Below, piece after piece: positions 27,035 to 36,596 of a DNA stretch of 64,000 nucleotides. The translations under genes were made by a program, and so were the position numbers. The notes under the pieces are model-generated. The model was given only the letters and a program-made list of their open reading frames with translations, was not told the DNA's origin and made no database searches. Source of the DNA: Melioribacteraceae bacterium (lineage in GTDB: Bacteria > Bacteroidota > Ignavibacteria > Ignavibacteriales > Melioribacteraceae). The DNA lies in contig JAHBUP010000001.1 in NCBI GenBank assembly GCA_019638015.1, positions 1,334,424 to 1,398,423 of the forward strand, written 5' to 3'. How positions within the stretch are numbered: the first letter of the stretch is position 1; each line of letters begins with the position of its first letter.

Positions 27035-28930
27035 TTATAAAGCATATTTTAGCTTTAAATTCATATTAAACAATTCTCGCTTCAAGTTTTTTTCGGACCT
27101 GATAAATTCGTACCAGGCATTTAAATAAAATTCTAGTAGTTCCGAAGATTCATAACTCAACTCTAAAATTGGGCCTATACTTGTATAATCGGTCAACTTA
27201 GTTTTATCAATCCCTTTGTTGAAGCTGTAAGTAGATATCAGAAAAAATCTTGTCCCGCAGGCAATGGAAAATTTATTTATTAAGAAGGAAAGTTTTGGCT
27301 CCGCAAATATTTCATTTATGAATCGCTGAGGTTTGTTCGAAAAACTTGTCCACTTAAAATCCCCCTGTTCTGAAAGTTTTAAATATCCATTTATATGCAA
27401 ACTTAATTTTTGCGCTAAATTAATTTTCGTTGAATCTCGAAAGATGAATTGCCTGAAGGAATAGCTCTTAAAATTTGGATTGAATTCTTCATAATCGAAC
27501 ACTGTATAATTAGCCAATACCTCGGCCGAATTTGTGGAGGAAATTAGTTTATTTGAGAACCTACCACCACTTGTAAACTTTATAACCCTCTGAATATTGT
27601 TATTAGAACTTCTCTCAGAAAATATATAAACTATCTTGTTCATGCTTGCTTCAATTGAAGCAAAGATTTTAAATGCCGGATTAAAAATTCTTTCGTATTG
27701 CAATTTAGAAATAGTTAATAGTTCATCTCTGTCATCAAAGTTTTCGGAGCTTGGAGTGTCATATTTTAATTTACGGTGAAAGAAACTCAAGAAAATTCGA
27801 TCATTTCTCGATAAATTATATATTGAGGACAAGGCTAGATTCACTAATTGCGAAGTGTTGTTTTTTTGAAATTCATTTTGCTGCCGGTTTAAAAAGTCTG
27901 ACTCAAGGATACCTTCCAATCTTCTCGACTGGTGTCTCTCATTCCGTTCAGAAAAATTAACCCGAAAAGCAAACTGCAGCGGATCGCTGTTATACTCGGA
28001 TAACAGATTCAAATCAATTTTTAATTCATTAATTCTTGAATCGTTGAAAGAACTTAAGTTTCGTAAGGAGATATATCGTGTATTTCTCTCAATATCCCTC
28101 CAGCTTACTTTACCATTAACTTCCAATGAGAATGGTGAGTCGGTTTGAACCAATCTAAGTCTGTCCTGAATGTAATAATTAGTTTCTGTACGGCTTTGTA
28201 TATTGTTTCTAACCTCAAATAATTCGGATACAATTGGATCAGCTGAGAAGTAAAAATCTTTTCTCTGCTGATTAAAATAGCCGGATAAAATATTTTCAAA
28301 GCTCTGATCAAAATTACTGGTCAAATTTACCAATGCTAATCGGTAATTATTTTTTCTGGGGGATATGTCTTCATTCAGAACTTTTAAGTGAGAAGTTAGC
28401 CCAAACTCACCAATTGGAAGTTCATCAATACTTAATTCAGAACCATAAACATAACCATTATCCTGCTCGCCAATTTGATCGTTGCGGGATAATCCAACAA
28501 ACGGAGAGAGTTCCATTCTCTCGATGGGAGAGTATTTTAAGAACAATGATCCGTTGAACTGCATAGTTTTATTTATAGATAAATTTCGGTCATCCACATA
28601 CAAATTATTTTTAATTGATGAGCCTGTTGAGAAGTATTGATTAATTTTGTACGAAACAAGCATTGAAAAGTATTGCTCATCTTTAATGTTTTTAGTTGAG
28701 GTATTAGATATAGTGGAATTAAAATTCTCTCTGAGTCCAATAAAAAAATTATTAAACGAGAAGTTATAACCGAACAAATTGTAAAAATTATAAGTATTGA
28801 GTTGTTTATCTGTTTGACTTAGTATCACTTTTTGTGAGTAGAGATTTGGTGAAAATGCGGCGCTGTCTTTCTCAACCTGTGCTGAAACTGAGTAGGCAAT
28901 TAGAATCAGTATTATAGAAATTTTTTTCAA
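27035..28930 (-). CDS. Probable outer-membrane beta-barrel protein of unknown function
   Basis: 631 residues with a signal peptide (about 1-17, ending SVSAQ). The mature sequence is dominated by amphipathic strands with alternating aromatics (e.g. YNFYNLFGYNFSFNNFFIGL, SLFLKYSPIERMELSPFVG) and short turns, and it ends LNMNLKLKYAL. No plug or TonB box is evident. I do not recognise the family. It starts 12 bases after the FN3 lipoprotein stop, so the two envelope proteins are likely co-produced. Confidence 0.65.
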   Translation of the reverse strand: MKKISIILILIAYSVSAQVEKDSAAFSPNLYSQKVILSQTDKQLNTYNFYNLFGYNFSFNNFFIGLRENFNSTISNTSTKNIKDEQYFSMLVSYKINQYFSTGSSIKNNLYVDDRNLSINKTMQFNGSLFLKYSPIERMELSPFVGLSRNDQIGEQDNGYVYGSELSIDELPIGEFGLTSHLKVLNEDISPRKNNYRLALVNLTSNFDQSFENILSGYFNQQRKDFYFSADPIVSELFEVRNNIQSRTETNYYIQDRLRLVQTDSPFSLEVNGKVSWRDIERNTRYISLRNLSSFNDSRINELKIDLNLLSEYNSDPLQFAFRVNFSERNERHQSRRLEGILESDFLNRQQNEFQKNNTSQLVNLALSSIYNLSRNDRIFLSFFHRKLKYDTPSSENFDDRDELLTISKLQYERIFNPAFKIFASIEASMNKIVYIFSERSSNNNIQRVIKFTSGGRFSNKLISSTNSAEVLANYTVFDYEEFNPNFKSYSFRQFIFRDSTKINLAQKLSLHINGYLKLSEQGDFKWTSFSNKPQRFINEIFAEPKLSFLINKFSIACGTRFFLISTYSFNKGIDKTKLTDYTSIGPILELSYESSELLEFYLNAWYEFIRSEKNLKRELFNMNLKLKYAL

Positions 28931-28942
28931 TAAAATATTCCG

Positions 28943-29914
28943 TTATGGACTTAAATAGAATCTACGCAATTGACTTATACTATTATATTCACTTGTATTA
29001 TTGTAATACGCTGCAACACGCCAGAGATAATTTCGATTTGGTTCAATTAAAACGCCGGTCAAGTCTAATGTTATATCCTGGTCCGGAGGTTTTAATCCAA
29101 TATCAAATTCTTTATATATAGTTGAGTGTTCACTCAATTGTAAAAATAGTTTATAAGATGATGGTAAACTTGACGAACGAAAAATAAACTTACCCAAACT
29201 TTTTAATTCAATAGAGTTGGCTGGTGAAATGAGTTGTGGGGTATTCAGTACAAGATCCGAAACCGGAAGTGTGGCGCTACTTTTAAGCCCTCCTTTGTCA
29301 ACAGATATTATTCTGTAGTAATAATTTCTTAATAGGGAAACATTGGTTGTGTCTCTTAAAAGCAATGCTTTTGAAATATAATTAGGTGTTCTGCCGGGTA
29401 TAATTTCGGTCAACAATGTATCGCGGAATATCTCATAATGGCTTATGTCACTATCCACAGAGGCGTTCCATTTTACCTCTAAATATAAATCACCATCAAT
29501 ATTTTTACCGTTAACTTTCACAAATTGAGGGCGCAATGGGGGATAAATATTTTTAGGGGTTGCATAAACATAGTCGCTCAGTTCACTTTCCAGTTTTTGC
29601 AGATTTACACTAGAAATTTTATAATAGTAAGTGACATCATATTCCAAGTTGGTATCAACAAAATAGTTTTGATTGACCAAGGCTATATTCTTATAATCGG
29701 AATTGGATACTTTACTTCTATAAATTTTATATGAAATCCCGCTACGCTCAACTTTATGCCATTCAATTCCAATTTGTCCATCGAAGGCATCATAAATAGC
29801 TACAGAAATTGGAGGCGGAGGAACTGATTGTTCATCGGGAACATCTGTTATTTTTTCTCTGCATCCCCAAAAGATTAGGATACTAAAGAGTATAAAATTA
29901 TATAGAAATCTCAT
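28943..29914 (-). CDS. Lipoprotein with fibronectin type III domains
   Basis: 323 residues. A lipoprotein signal peptide ends at the W-G-C lipobox with Cys18. Two FN3-like repeats follow: one near residues 33-120 (QIGIEWHKVERSGISYKIYRS, then YKISSV) and one near 125-225 (YLEVKWNASVDSDISHYEIFRD, then YYYRIISVDKGG). A third beta domain ends the protein (about 230-323, NYLWRVAAYYNN). FN3 lipoproteins usually mediate protein or polysaccharide contacts on the cell surface. Its start overlaps the end of the beta-CASP gene by 17 bases. Confidence 0.75.
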   Translation of the reverse strand: MRFLYNFILFSILIFWGCREKITDVPDEQSVPPPPISVAIYDAFDGQIGIEWHKVERSGISYKIYRSKVSNSDYKNIALVNQNYFVDTNLEYDVTYYYKISSVNLQKLESELSDYVYATPKNIYPPLRPQFVKVNGKNIDGDLYLEVKWNASVDSDISHYEIFRDTLLTEIIPGRTPNYISKALLLRDTTNVSLLRNYYYRIISVDKGGLKSSATLPVSDLVLNTPQLISPANSIELKSLGKFIFRSSSLPSSYKLFLQLSEHSTIYKEFDIGLKPPDQDITLDLTGVLIEPNRNYLWRVAAYYNNTSEYNSISQLRRFYLSP

Positions 29915-31295
29915 ATCCTTTTTGTGGGATTACAATATTTCTAAATCCAATTTCTTCCAGACTTGTTCTAAAAATCTCCTGTTGATCAATTTCACCATGA
30001 ACTAGAAATAACTTTTGCATCCGGCTTTTATCAAAACTTTTGCAATAGCTCAGTAATTCTTCAGCATCTGAGTGTGCGCTAAAAGATTGCATTACAATAA
30101 CCTCGGCTTTAACCTGAAATTCATCTCCGAAAATTCTAACAATTTTTTCTCCATCTATTAACTTTCTTCCTAAAGTATTTACAGCAGAATAACCAACCAT
30201 CAAAACAATATTGTTGGAATTTTCAATATTATTTGCTAAATGATGCAAAATTCTTCCAGCCTCGCACATCCCCGAAGAAGATATAATTATGCATGGTCCT
30301 TCAACATTGTTTAACGCTTTAGAGTCTTCAACATCGGTGATATATTTTAATTTACTAAATCCAAATGGATCTTCATTTTTGAAGAGGAACTCACTTGTTT
30401 CTACATCAAAACATTCGGGATGAGTTCTAAATACAGTAGTCGCATTAACAGCTAATGGACTGTCAACAAATACCGGAATTGATGCGGCTTTTTTTGAATC
30501 AAAGATTCGGTGTAACGAGTAAACCATTTCTTGTGTTCTTCCGACACTAAAAGCAGGGACTATTATTTTCGCTTTTCTTTTAATTGCTTTATTAATTACT
30601 GCCGCAAGTGCCTCTTCGGACTGATCAGCCTTCTCGTGAGTTCTTCCTCCATAAGTACTTTCGCAAATAAAAAAATCAACATTCTCAATTTTTTCTGGAT
30701 CTCGAAGTATAGGTAAGTTTGGTCTTCCAAGATCGCCAGAAAATCCGAGTTTAATAATTTTCCCATTCTCTTTAATTGTAAGAAGAACAATAGAAGAACC
30801 AAGAATATGTCCGGCATCATAAAATATTACTGAAATACCCTCTTCCAATTTTTGCTCTTGATGATAATTAAGCCCTACAAATCTCTTTAATGTTTCTAAT
30901 ACGTCGGCTTGCACATAAAGAGGTTCAAATAAATTTTGTTTATTCTTTTTCCTTTTCTTGTTAACGAACTCAACATCTTTTTCCTGAATATGCGCACTGT
31001 CAATCAGCATGTACGAACATAAATCTCGGGTGGCAAAAGTTGAATAAATCTTCCCTTTAAATCCTCTTTTTACCAAAGATGGGAGATTACCAGCATGATC
31101 AATATGTGCGTGCGAAAGAATAACAAAACTAATTTCAGACGGATCAAATAAGTCGAAATTTTTATTGATCTCGAAAGCTTCTTTTCTTTTGCCTTGATAC
31201 ATACCGCAATCGAGTAAAAATTTAATACCATTAGCTTCAACTAAATGCATAGAACCGGTAACAGTTTGTGCGGCACCAACAAATGTGATTTTCAT
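29898..31295 (-). CDS. Beta-CASP metallo-beta-lactamase-fold hydrolase (probable RNA-processing nuclease)
   Basis: 465 residues. The metal site has H62-x-H64-x-D66-H67 in LSHAHIDHAGN. The beta-CASP cap carries the ISSSGMCEAGRILHHLANN motif, and the final histidine is in SFSAHSDAEELL. The C-terminal KLFLVHGE segment fits the RMMBL domain. Such proteins (YSH1/RNase J relatives) act on RNA ends; which substrate is used here is unknown. It precedes the FN3 lipoprotein with a 17-base overlap. Confidence 0.9.
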   Translation of the reverse strand: MKITFVGAAQTVTGSMHLVEANGIKFLLDCGMYQGKRKEAFEINKNFDLFDPSEISFVILSHAHIDHAGNLPSLVKRGFKGKIYSTFATRDLCSYMLIDSAHIQEKDVEFVNKKRKKNKQNLFEPLYVQADVLETLKRFVGLNYHQEQKLEEGISVIFYDAGHILGSSIVLLTIKENGKIIKLGFSGDLGRPNLPILRDPEKIENVDFFICESTYGGRTHEKADQSEEALAAVINKAIKRKAKIIVPAFSVGRTQEMVYSLHRIFDSKKAASIPVFVDSPLAVNATTVFRTHPECFDVETSEFLFKNEDPFGFSKLKYITDVEDSKALNNVEGPCIIISSSGMCEAGRILHHLANNIENSNNIVLMVGYSAVNTLGRKLIDGEKIVRIFGDEFQVKAEVIVMQSFSAHSDAEELLSYCKSFDKSRMQKLFLVHGEIDQQEIFRTSLEEIGFRNIVIPQKGYEISI

Positions 31296-31325
31296 AATAT
31301 TTTGCCTTTGGTGTGAGAGTATAAT

Positions 31326-32369
31326 TTACATCTTTATAATTTTATAATTCTTATAGCCAATATAAATTTCACGCGATGCTGTTTTTACCACGGTTGCTGT
31401 AGGAACCGCTAAAAGCATTCCAAAAATGCCAAGTAATTCACTACCAATAAGTATAAGTAGAATTATTACTATTGGATGAATGTCGGTACTCTTTGAAAAT
31501 ATTTTTGGCTGAAGAAAACCATTATCAAGTGTATATATAATAGCAAAGAGCAAAACAATACTTGGCAGCATCGAAAAATCACCAAACTGAATTAACGCAA
31601 TAAGTAATGCGGGAAGTCCTCCAATCACGGGTCCGAAATAAGGAATTAAGTGTCCAATTCCAGCTATAAACCCGATTGAAGTAGAATTATCTATCCCAAG
31701 AAAATGTACGCCAACGCCAATACAGAATCCGACAATTGCTGCGTCAAAAATCCAGCTTCGAACAAACTTGCTGAGCTGAATTGTAATTTTTCTGAGTACA
31801 GCATAAGAGACTTCAAAATATTTATTAGGCATTAGGTCAAGTATTCCGCTGAATAAAGCTTTTTTATCTTTCAGCATATAAAATGTTAAGAAGGGAACAA
31901 TAACCGCGATCGCTAATATTGAGATGAGATTATAAATAAATTCGCTAATGTTACTAACAAAGTTTGTGAAATAGTTTTGGATGAATCCACCAGCCCTGCT
32001 GGAAAGATTATAAGAGCCGATAAATGGAATTACCTTCTCAATCTTAGATTCAATTTTGAGCAATAGGATATTGATATTATCTTGGGAGAAAGCTGACGAG
32101 ATATCACTGAATTGATTTAAAATTTTGGGTATGACAAGTGAAATACCGGCATAAATAAAAAAGCCCATTGTTATAAAAACTGAGAGAGTTGCCAAGCCCC
32201 GGTTAAATCCCCGTTTTTCAATAAAAGTAACGAGAGGATCAAAGATTAAGGTGATTAGAACCGATACTATAAGTATGGCAAGTATATTTGCGAACAGATA
32301 AATTCCGGCGAGCAAAACTATAATTGAAGCAGAAACCGCAATAACTCTTTTTGTTCTTGTAGTGCTCAT
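31326..32369 (-). CDS. AI-2E family transporter (PerM/YdiK type)
   Basis: 347 residues with about eight membrane helices, starting with IAVSASIIVLLAGIYLFANILAILIVSVLITLIFDPLV. The family hallmark region GIGHLIPYFGPVIGGLPALLIAL is present (about 235-255), as is the C-terminal IGSELLGIFGMLLAVPTATVVK. Members have been linked to export of AI-2 or other solutes, and to Na+/H+ exchange in some; the substrate here is unknown. It is likely the first gene of the reverse-strand run to 26552. Confidence 0.88.
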   Translation of the reverse strand: MSTTRTKRVIAVSASIIVLLAGIYLFANILAILIVSVLITLIFDPLVTFIEKRGFNRGLATLSVFITMGFFIYAGISLVIPKILNQFSDISSAFSQDNINILLLKIESKIEKVIPFIGSYNLSSRAGGFIQNYFTNFVSNISEFIYNLISILAIAVIVPFLTFYMLKDKKALFSGILDLMPNKYFEVSYAVLRKITIQLSKFVRSWIFDAAIVGFCIGVGVHFLGIDNSTSIGFIAGIGHLIPYFGPVIGGLPALLIALIQFGDFSMLPSIVLLFAIIYTLDNGFLQPKIFSKSTDIHPIVIILLILIGSELLGIFGMLLAVPTATVVKTASREIYIGYKNYKIIKM

Positions 32370-32496
32370 AAAGTAAATTATTATATTTTCATTTTATGCT
32401 AATATTTCCAAATATAAATCAAAACGCAAATCTATTATTAGTCGCCGATTTTCCTCAAAAATAGGTGGGAAGTGGTAGAGAAAAAAGTAAAATAAC

Positions 32497-32504
32497 TATA
32501 TTTG
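32497..32504 (+). promoter_or_regulatory. TAnnTTTG promoter-like box upstream of pta
   Basis: TATATTTG lies 29 bases ahead of the pta ATG, in the 164-base gap shared with the divergent AI-2E gene. The rest of that gap is AT-rich, and I see nothing else of note in it. Confidence 0.35.
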
Positions 32505-32533
32505 AATCACAAAATAATTATTAAAGGATAAAC

Positions 32534-33517
32534 ATGGCTGAAATTGAATTATTAAATCAGATTAGAGCAAGAGCTGCTCAAAGAAAAAAAACTATCGTTT
32601 TACCCGAATCGCATGATGAAAGAGTTCTTAAAGCCGCTGAAATATTAACTAAAGAAAAAACGGCTAACGTAATTACAATTGGTAATGAAGAAAAAATTAG
32701 AACTGATTCGGCTAGAATTGGAGTAGATCTTCAAGGAATAAGAATTATTGATCCTGAAAAATCGGATAAGCTCAGTGATTTCACTAATATATTCTACAAT
32801 AAAAGAAAGCATAAAGGAGTAACTATTGAGCAGGCAAGAGAAACTGTTCTCAGAGATCTATTTTTTGCCGGGATGATGGTTTCCGAAGGAATGGCGGATG
32901 CGAGTGTATCCGGCTCATTTGCGACAACTGCTGATGTTACCCGCGCGGCAATTTTTTGCGTTGGAATGTCACCAGGTATATCAATTCTTTCCAGCTTCTT
33001 TTTAATGGCATACCCCAATAGAGTTTATAGTTTTGCAGATTGCGCTGTAAATCCGAATCCGGATGCCAGCCAATTAGCCGATATCGCAATTTCGACCGCG
33101 GATAATCATAAAAAATTAACCGGAGAAGAAGCATATATCGCAATGTTATCGTTTTCAACTAAGGGAAGCGCTGAACATGAGCTAATTAATAAAGTTAGGC
33201 AAGCCACAGCATTTGTGAAAGAAAGAAGACCTGACCTTAAAGTTGATGGCGAGCTTCAGTTTGATGCGGCAATTGTTGAAAATGTTGGTAAGAAAAAAGC
33301 ACCGGGCAGCGATGTTGCCGGAAGAGCGAATGTATTGGTATTCCCAGATTTAAATGCAGGTAATATTGGTTATAAAATTGCTCAAAGATTGGGCGGTGCT
33401 GAAGCTGTTGGCCCGGTAAATCAAGGTGTTAAAAAACCATTCTTTGATTTAAGCCGTGGCTGCAGTGTTGATGATATTGTAAATACCTCTGCAATTGCCT
33501 GCTTAATGGCTGATTAA
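32534..33517 (+). CDS. pta: Phosphate acetyltransferase
   Basis: 327 residues, the short single-domain form. It interconverts acetyl-CoA and acetyl phosphate. The PTA_PTB fold has KKTIVLPESHDERVLKAAEIL at the N-terminus and the GLADASVSGSFATTADVTRAA-type glycine-rich region (about 115-140; here MADASVSGSFATT). The C-terminal ANVLVFPDLNAGNIGYKIAQRLGGAEAVGPVNQG segment is diagnostic. No ackA follows; a terminator closes the unit at 33545. Confidence 0.93.
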   Translation: MAEIELLNQIRARAAQRKKTIVLPESHDERVLKAAEILTKEKTANVITIGNEEKIRTDSARIGVDLQGIRIIDPEKSDKLSDFTNIFYNKRKHKGVTIEQARETVLRDLFFAGMMVSEGMADASVSGSFATTADVTRAAIFCVGMSPGISILSSFFLMAYPNRVYSFADCAVNPNPDASQLADIAISTADNHKKLTGEEAYIAMLSFSTKGSAEHELINKVRQATAFVKERRPDLKVDGELQFDAAIVENVGKKKAPGSDVAGRANVLVFPDLNAGNIGYKIAQRLGGAEAVGPVNQGVKKPFFDLSRGCSVDDIVNTSAIACLMAD

Positions 33518-33544
33518 TTCTTATATAATTTTTAAGTTAAATTG

Positions 33545-33579
33545 AAGGTCGCATCATTAAATGGTGCGACCTTTTTTTT
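33545..33579 (+). terminator. Intrinsic terminator after pta
   Basis: Thirteen-base stem (33545-33557 with 33561-33573, one G-U pair) with a three-base loop TAA and eight T residues. The stem core is AAGGTCGCAT / ATGGTGCGACCTT. Confidence 0.92.
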
Positions 33580-33644
33580 CGCTCACTCTATTGAACTAAT
33601 ATTATAATCTTGCCGTTTATCAATAAAACTAAATAGGAGTCTAT

Positions 33645-34208
33645 GTGAAAAAATTATTTATAATATTATTTGTGATTGCTTTTACGGGATTTCAAACTAA
33701 TGCAAAGGATAAAAAGATGACAGACAACATCAAGGATATAGTGGTCAAGGATATTGATGGAAAAGAGGTCAAGTTAGGTGAGTATTCAGGTAAAGTGCTT
33801 TTAATAGTTAACGTTGCAAGCAAGTGTGGTTATACAAAACAATATACCGGGCTCCAAGCCATTTATGATAAGTATAAAGAAAAAGGATTTGAGATACTTG
33901 CGTTTCCATGCAATGATTTCGGCGGACAAGAACCTGGTTCTAATGAAGAAATAAAGGAATTTTGCACCGGTAATTTTAATGTATCTTTTCCACTCTTCGA
34001 TAAAGTTAAAGTCTTGGGTGATGATAAATCTCCTCTATACGATCGCTTAGTTAATAGTAGTAAAGTTGAGAAGGGGGATATCAAGTGGAATTTTGAAAAA
34101 TTTATTATTGATAAAAAAGGAAACATTGTTGATAGATTCAGAAGTAAAGTTACACCGGAAGGGGAAGAGATTACTAAAGCTATTGAGAGAGAACTAAACA
34201 AATCATAA
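33645..34208 (+). CDS. Exported glutathione-peroxidase-family protein
   Basis: 187 residues from a GTG at 33645 with AGGAG 5 bases upstream. A signal peptide (about 1-20, ending QTNA) suggests the periplasm. The thioredoxin-fold domain has NVASKCGYTKQYTGL with peroxidatic Cys61, FPCNDFGGQEPGSNEEI with Gln95, and KWNFEKFIIDKKG. Such proteins reduce hydroperoxides using thioredoxin or glutathione. Being exported, it would need a periplasmic thiol donor, which is not nearby. Confidence 0.92.
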   Translation: MKKLFIILFVIAFTGFQTNAKDKKMTDNIKDIVVKDIDGKEVKLGEYSGKVLLIVNVASKCGYTKQYTGLQAIYDKYKEKGFEILAFPCNDFGGQEPGSNEEIKEFCTGNFNVSFPLFDKVKVLGDDKSPLYDRLVNSSKVEKGDIKWNFEKFIIDKKGNIVDRFRSKVTPEGEEITKAIERELNKS

Positions 34209-34218
34209 TTAGAATTGA

Positions 34219-34255
34219 GTGAGCATTTTAATAAAAATGAAATGCTCACCCTAAT
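34219..34255. terminator. Bidirectional terminator between gpx-like and alkaline phosphatase genes
   Basis: Ten-base perfect stem GTGAGCATTT / AAATGCTCAC (34219-34228 with 34240-34249), loop of 11 bases, followed by CTAATTTTATTT. It sits between the two convergent genes. Confidence 0.75.
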
Positions 34256-34256
34256 T

Positions 34257-35327
34257 TTATTTAACTAAATCAATTAATTTTTTCCCCACTTCCCAATTCT
34301 CCAATATTCCCACAAAATTTTTCGATGCTGGGCCAAATGAAAAAACACCAACCAGGTTCGCTGTATGAAATTTTGTACCCCAAACAATTCCTAATTTATC
34401 CGAATCAGCTTCTTTAGTTCTTATTCCCATCGCACCGGTATCATGATCTGCTAAAACAATTACCAATGTATTTTTATCTTTGCTTGCAAAATTTAATGCT
34501 TCATTAATTGCGTTATTGAAATCGATTTGCTCACTATAAAAATAATCCCGGTCATTTGCTTCCGCCGACCAATCAATTCTTGAACCCTCAACCATCAATA
34601 CAAATCCCTTTTTATTTTTATTCAATGATTTAATAGCATGCTCTGTTAGTTCCCCTAAATTATAATTTCTTTCTTCTCCTTTTGGTAATTGATAACTTCC
34701 GAGAAGTGCTAGTAATTTATTTTTATCGGGCAAATTATTTATTTGAGTTGAATCGGTGATTACATGGTATCCCATATTCTTCATTGAATCCGCAATATTC
34801 TTATCATCGTCTCTTTTTCCTCCAAGTGATTTGGGCAAAAAATAATCGGTGCCAGCGCCAATTAAAATATCTGTATTACTTTTAGAAATCTGTTCCGCAA
34901 TCTCAAATTGCTTATGTCGTGAATCCTTATGAACCATAAATGCCGCGGGAGTTGCGTTAGTTAATGAACTTGTTGCTATAACGCCGGTTGATTTTTTTCT
35001 CTTCTTTGCAATCTCAAAGATACTTTCAAGAATATTACCTTCAGTGTCAATACCCAGTTTTGAATTTGCCGTTCTTTTTCCGGCGGCAAAGGCGGTTGCT
35101 CCGGCCGCTGAATCGGTAACTAATTTATCGGCTGAACAAGTATTTATTAACCCGATATGTTTAAATTTTTTGAATGGATCATTTTTCATAGATAATACGG
35201 AGGCCGATACTTGGGGAAGTCCCATTCCATCACCAATAAGTATAATAATATTTTTTGGCCTTGTTGAATTTTGCGCTGAAATGGTGGATAAAAATAATAA
35301 AATAGAGATAGCTAATAGTTTTTTCAT
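34257..35327 (-). CDS. Alkaline phosphatase
   Basis: 356 residues from the ATG at 35327, preceded by CAGGA; an open frame to 35387 adds residues ahead of the signal peptide. The signal peptide is about 1-18 (ISAQ). The active site has IGDGMGLPQ (metal Asp33), TDSAAGATAFAAGKRT with nucleophile Ser73, VEGSRIDWSAEAND and VLADHDTGAMGI. It hydrolyses phosphomonoesters in the periplasm. It follows ilvE on the same strand after 62 bases. Confidence 0.92.
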   Translation of the reverse strand: MKKLLAISILLFLSTISAQNSTRPKNIIILIGDGMGLPQVSASVLSMKNDPFKKFKHIGLINTCSADKLVTDSAAGATAFAAGKRTANSKLGIDTEGNILESIFEIAKKRKKSTGVIATSSLTNATPAAFMVHKDSRHKQFEIAEQISKSNTDILIGAGTDYFLPKSLGGKRDDDKNIADSMKNMGYHVITDSTQINNLPDKNKLLALLGSYQLPKGEERNYNLGELTEHAIKSLNKNKKGFVLMVEGSRIDWSAEANDRDYFYSEQIDFNNAINEALNFASKDKNTLVIVLADHDTGAMGIRTKEADSDKLGIVWGTKFHTANLVGVFSFGPASKNFVGILENWEVGKKLIDLVK

Positions 35328-35389
35328 GTTGATTCCTGTTTGGGAAAAAAGAGGGAGAATATTGAATTCTCCCATTATGAAGGACAAAA

Positions 35390-36457
35390 TTAGATTTGAA
35401 CTACCCAGCCGAAACGATCCGGTATTGTGCCATATTGAATTCCGGTCAACTCATTATACAATTTTAGAGTTAATTGACCCGGTTCTATATCGCTGAATTG
35501 AAGAACTTTATCGTGGTATTTTAATTTACTTACTGCAGAGATAACTGCGGCGGTACCGCTTCCAAAAATTTCTAACAAATCGCCTTTATCGTAAGCTTCA
35601 ACAATTTCATCAATAGATATTTGTCTTTCGGAAATATTATAATTCCAATCTTTTAGCAATTCGATTACAGACATTCGTGTAACACCCGAAAGTATTGAAC
35701 CCGAAAGCATTGGTGTGGCAACTTCATCTTTAAAACGAACAAAAATATTCATTGCTCCAACTTCTTCGATATATTTATGTTCAATTGCATCGAGCCAAAG
35801 AATTTGTGAATAACCCTCTTTTTTTGCTTCGGTTTGAGCAATTAATCCAGCCGCATAATTACCGGCGGCTTTAGCTTCTCCGGTGCCTCTTTTAACCGCG
35901 CGTACATAATTATCTGTAGCCATAATCGGAACGGGTTTAAAACCTTCGGGATAGTAGGGCCCAACCGGACTAAGTAAAATTATAAATTTATACATTTCTG
36001 ATTGACGCACTCCAAAGCATGGTTCGGTTGCAATCATGAATGGGCGGATATATAAAGAATATCCCGGTTTTTCGGGAATCCAATTTTGATCGAGCAGAAT
36101 TAACTCTTTAAGTTGACTAATGAAAAGTTCTATATCTACCTGTGGCATCGAGAGCCGGGCGGCAGAACGGTTAAATCTTTCGGCATTCTTATATGGGCGG
36201 AACAGTGCAATTTTACCGTCAACTTGTTTGTAAGCTTTCATCCCTTCGAACAGAGCCTGCCCATAGTGGAAAACCATTGCCGCTGGATGAAGCTGTAAAT
36301 CGGTTAATTTTTTAATTATGGGTTTTTGCCATCCCCCTTTTGTTGAATCGTAATCCATCTCAAAACAATGTTCACTAAAAACTTTACCAAAAACTAAATT
36401 ATCGGGCAAATTAACTTTTAATCTTTTTTCCTCAACTGCTTTAACTGGTTCGCTCAT
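35390..36457 (-). CDS. ilvE: Branched-chain amino acid aminotransferase
   Basis: 355 residues, the longer type II form. It transfers the amino group between glutamate and the keto acids of Leu, Ile and Val using PLP. The landmarks are FHYGQALFEGMKAYK, RPYKNAERFNRSAARL, and the PLP lysine in RGTGEAKAAGNYAAGL (about 190-205). GSGTAAVISAVSKLKYHD lies near the C-terminus. The ATG is at 36455-36457. Confidence 0.94.
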   Translation of the reverse strand: MSEPVKAVEEKRLKVNLPDNLVFGKVFSEHCFEMDYDSTKGGWQKPIIKKLTDLQLHPAAMVFHYGQALFEGMKAYKQVDGKIALFRPYKNAERFNRSAARLSMPQVDIELFISQLKELILLDQNWIPEKPGYSLYIRPFMIATEPCFGVRQSEMYKFIILLSPVGPYYPEGFKPVPIMATDNYVRAVKRGTGEAKAAGNYAAGLIAQTEAKKEGYSQILWLDAIEHKYIEEVGAMNIFVRFKDEVATPMLSGSILSGVTRMSVIELLKDWNYNISERQISIDEIVEAYDKGDLLEIFGSGTAAVISAVSKLKYHDKVLQFSDIEPGQLTLKLYNELTGIQYGTIPDRFGWVVQI

Positions 36458-36512
36458 AATATAATCCCTATTTTAACTACCAAATAAATTTTATTGATTT
36501 TAGAATTTGTAA

Positions 36513-36571
36513 CAAATATAAGTAAAAAAAATATACCGTTTGGAAATGGGAAAATAATTTCACTATAATTG
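36513..36571. promoter_or_regulatory. Divergent promoter-like boxes between ilvE and the usp gene
   Basis: On the reverse strand TATATTTG (complement of 36513-36520) sits 55 bases ahead of the ilvE ATG. On the forward strand TTTG (36539-36542) and TATAATTG (36564-36571) are 21 bases apart and 26 bases ahead of the ATG at 36597. The forward pair is close to the Bacteroidetes -33/-7 consensus. Confidence 0.4.
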
Positions 36572-36596
36572 TAGTAGCACCAAACAGAAGAAGATT

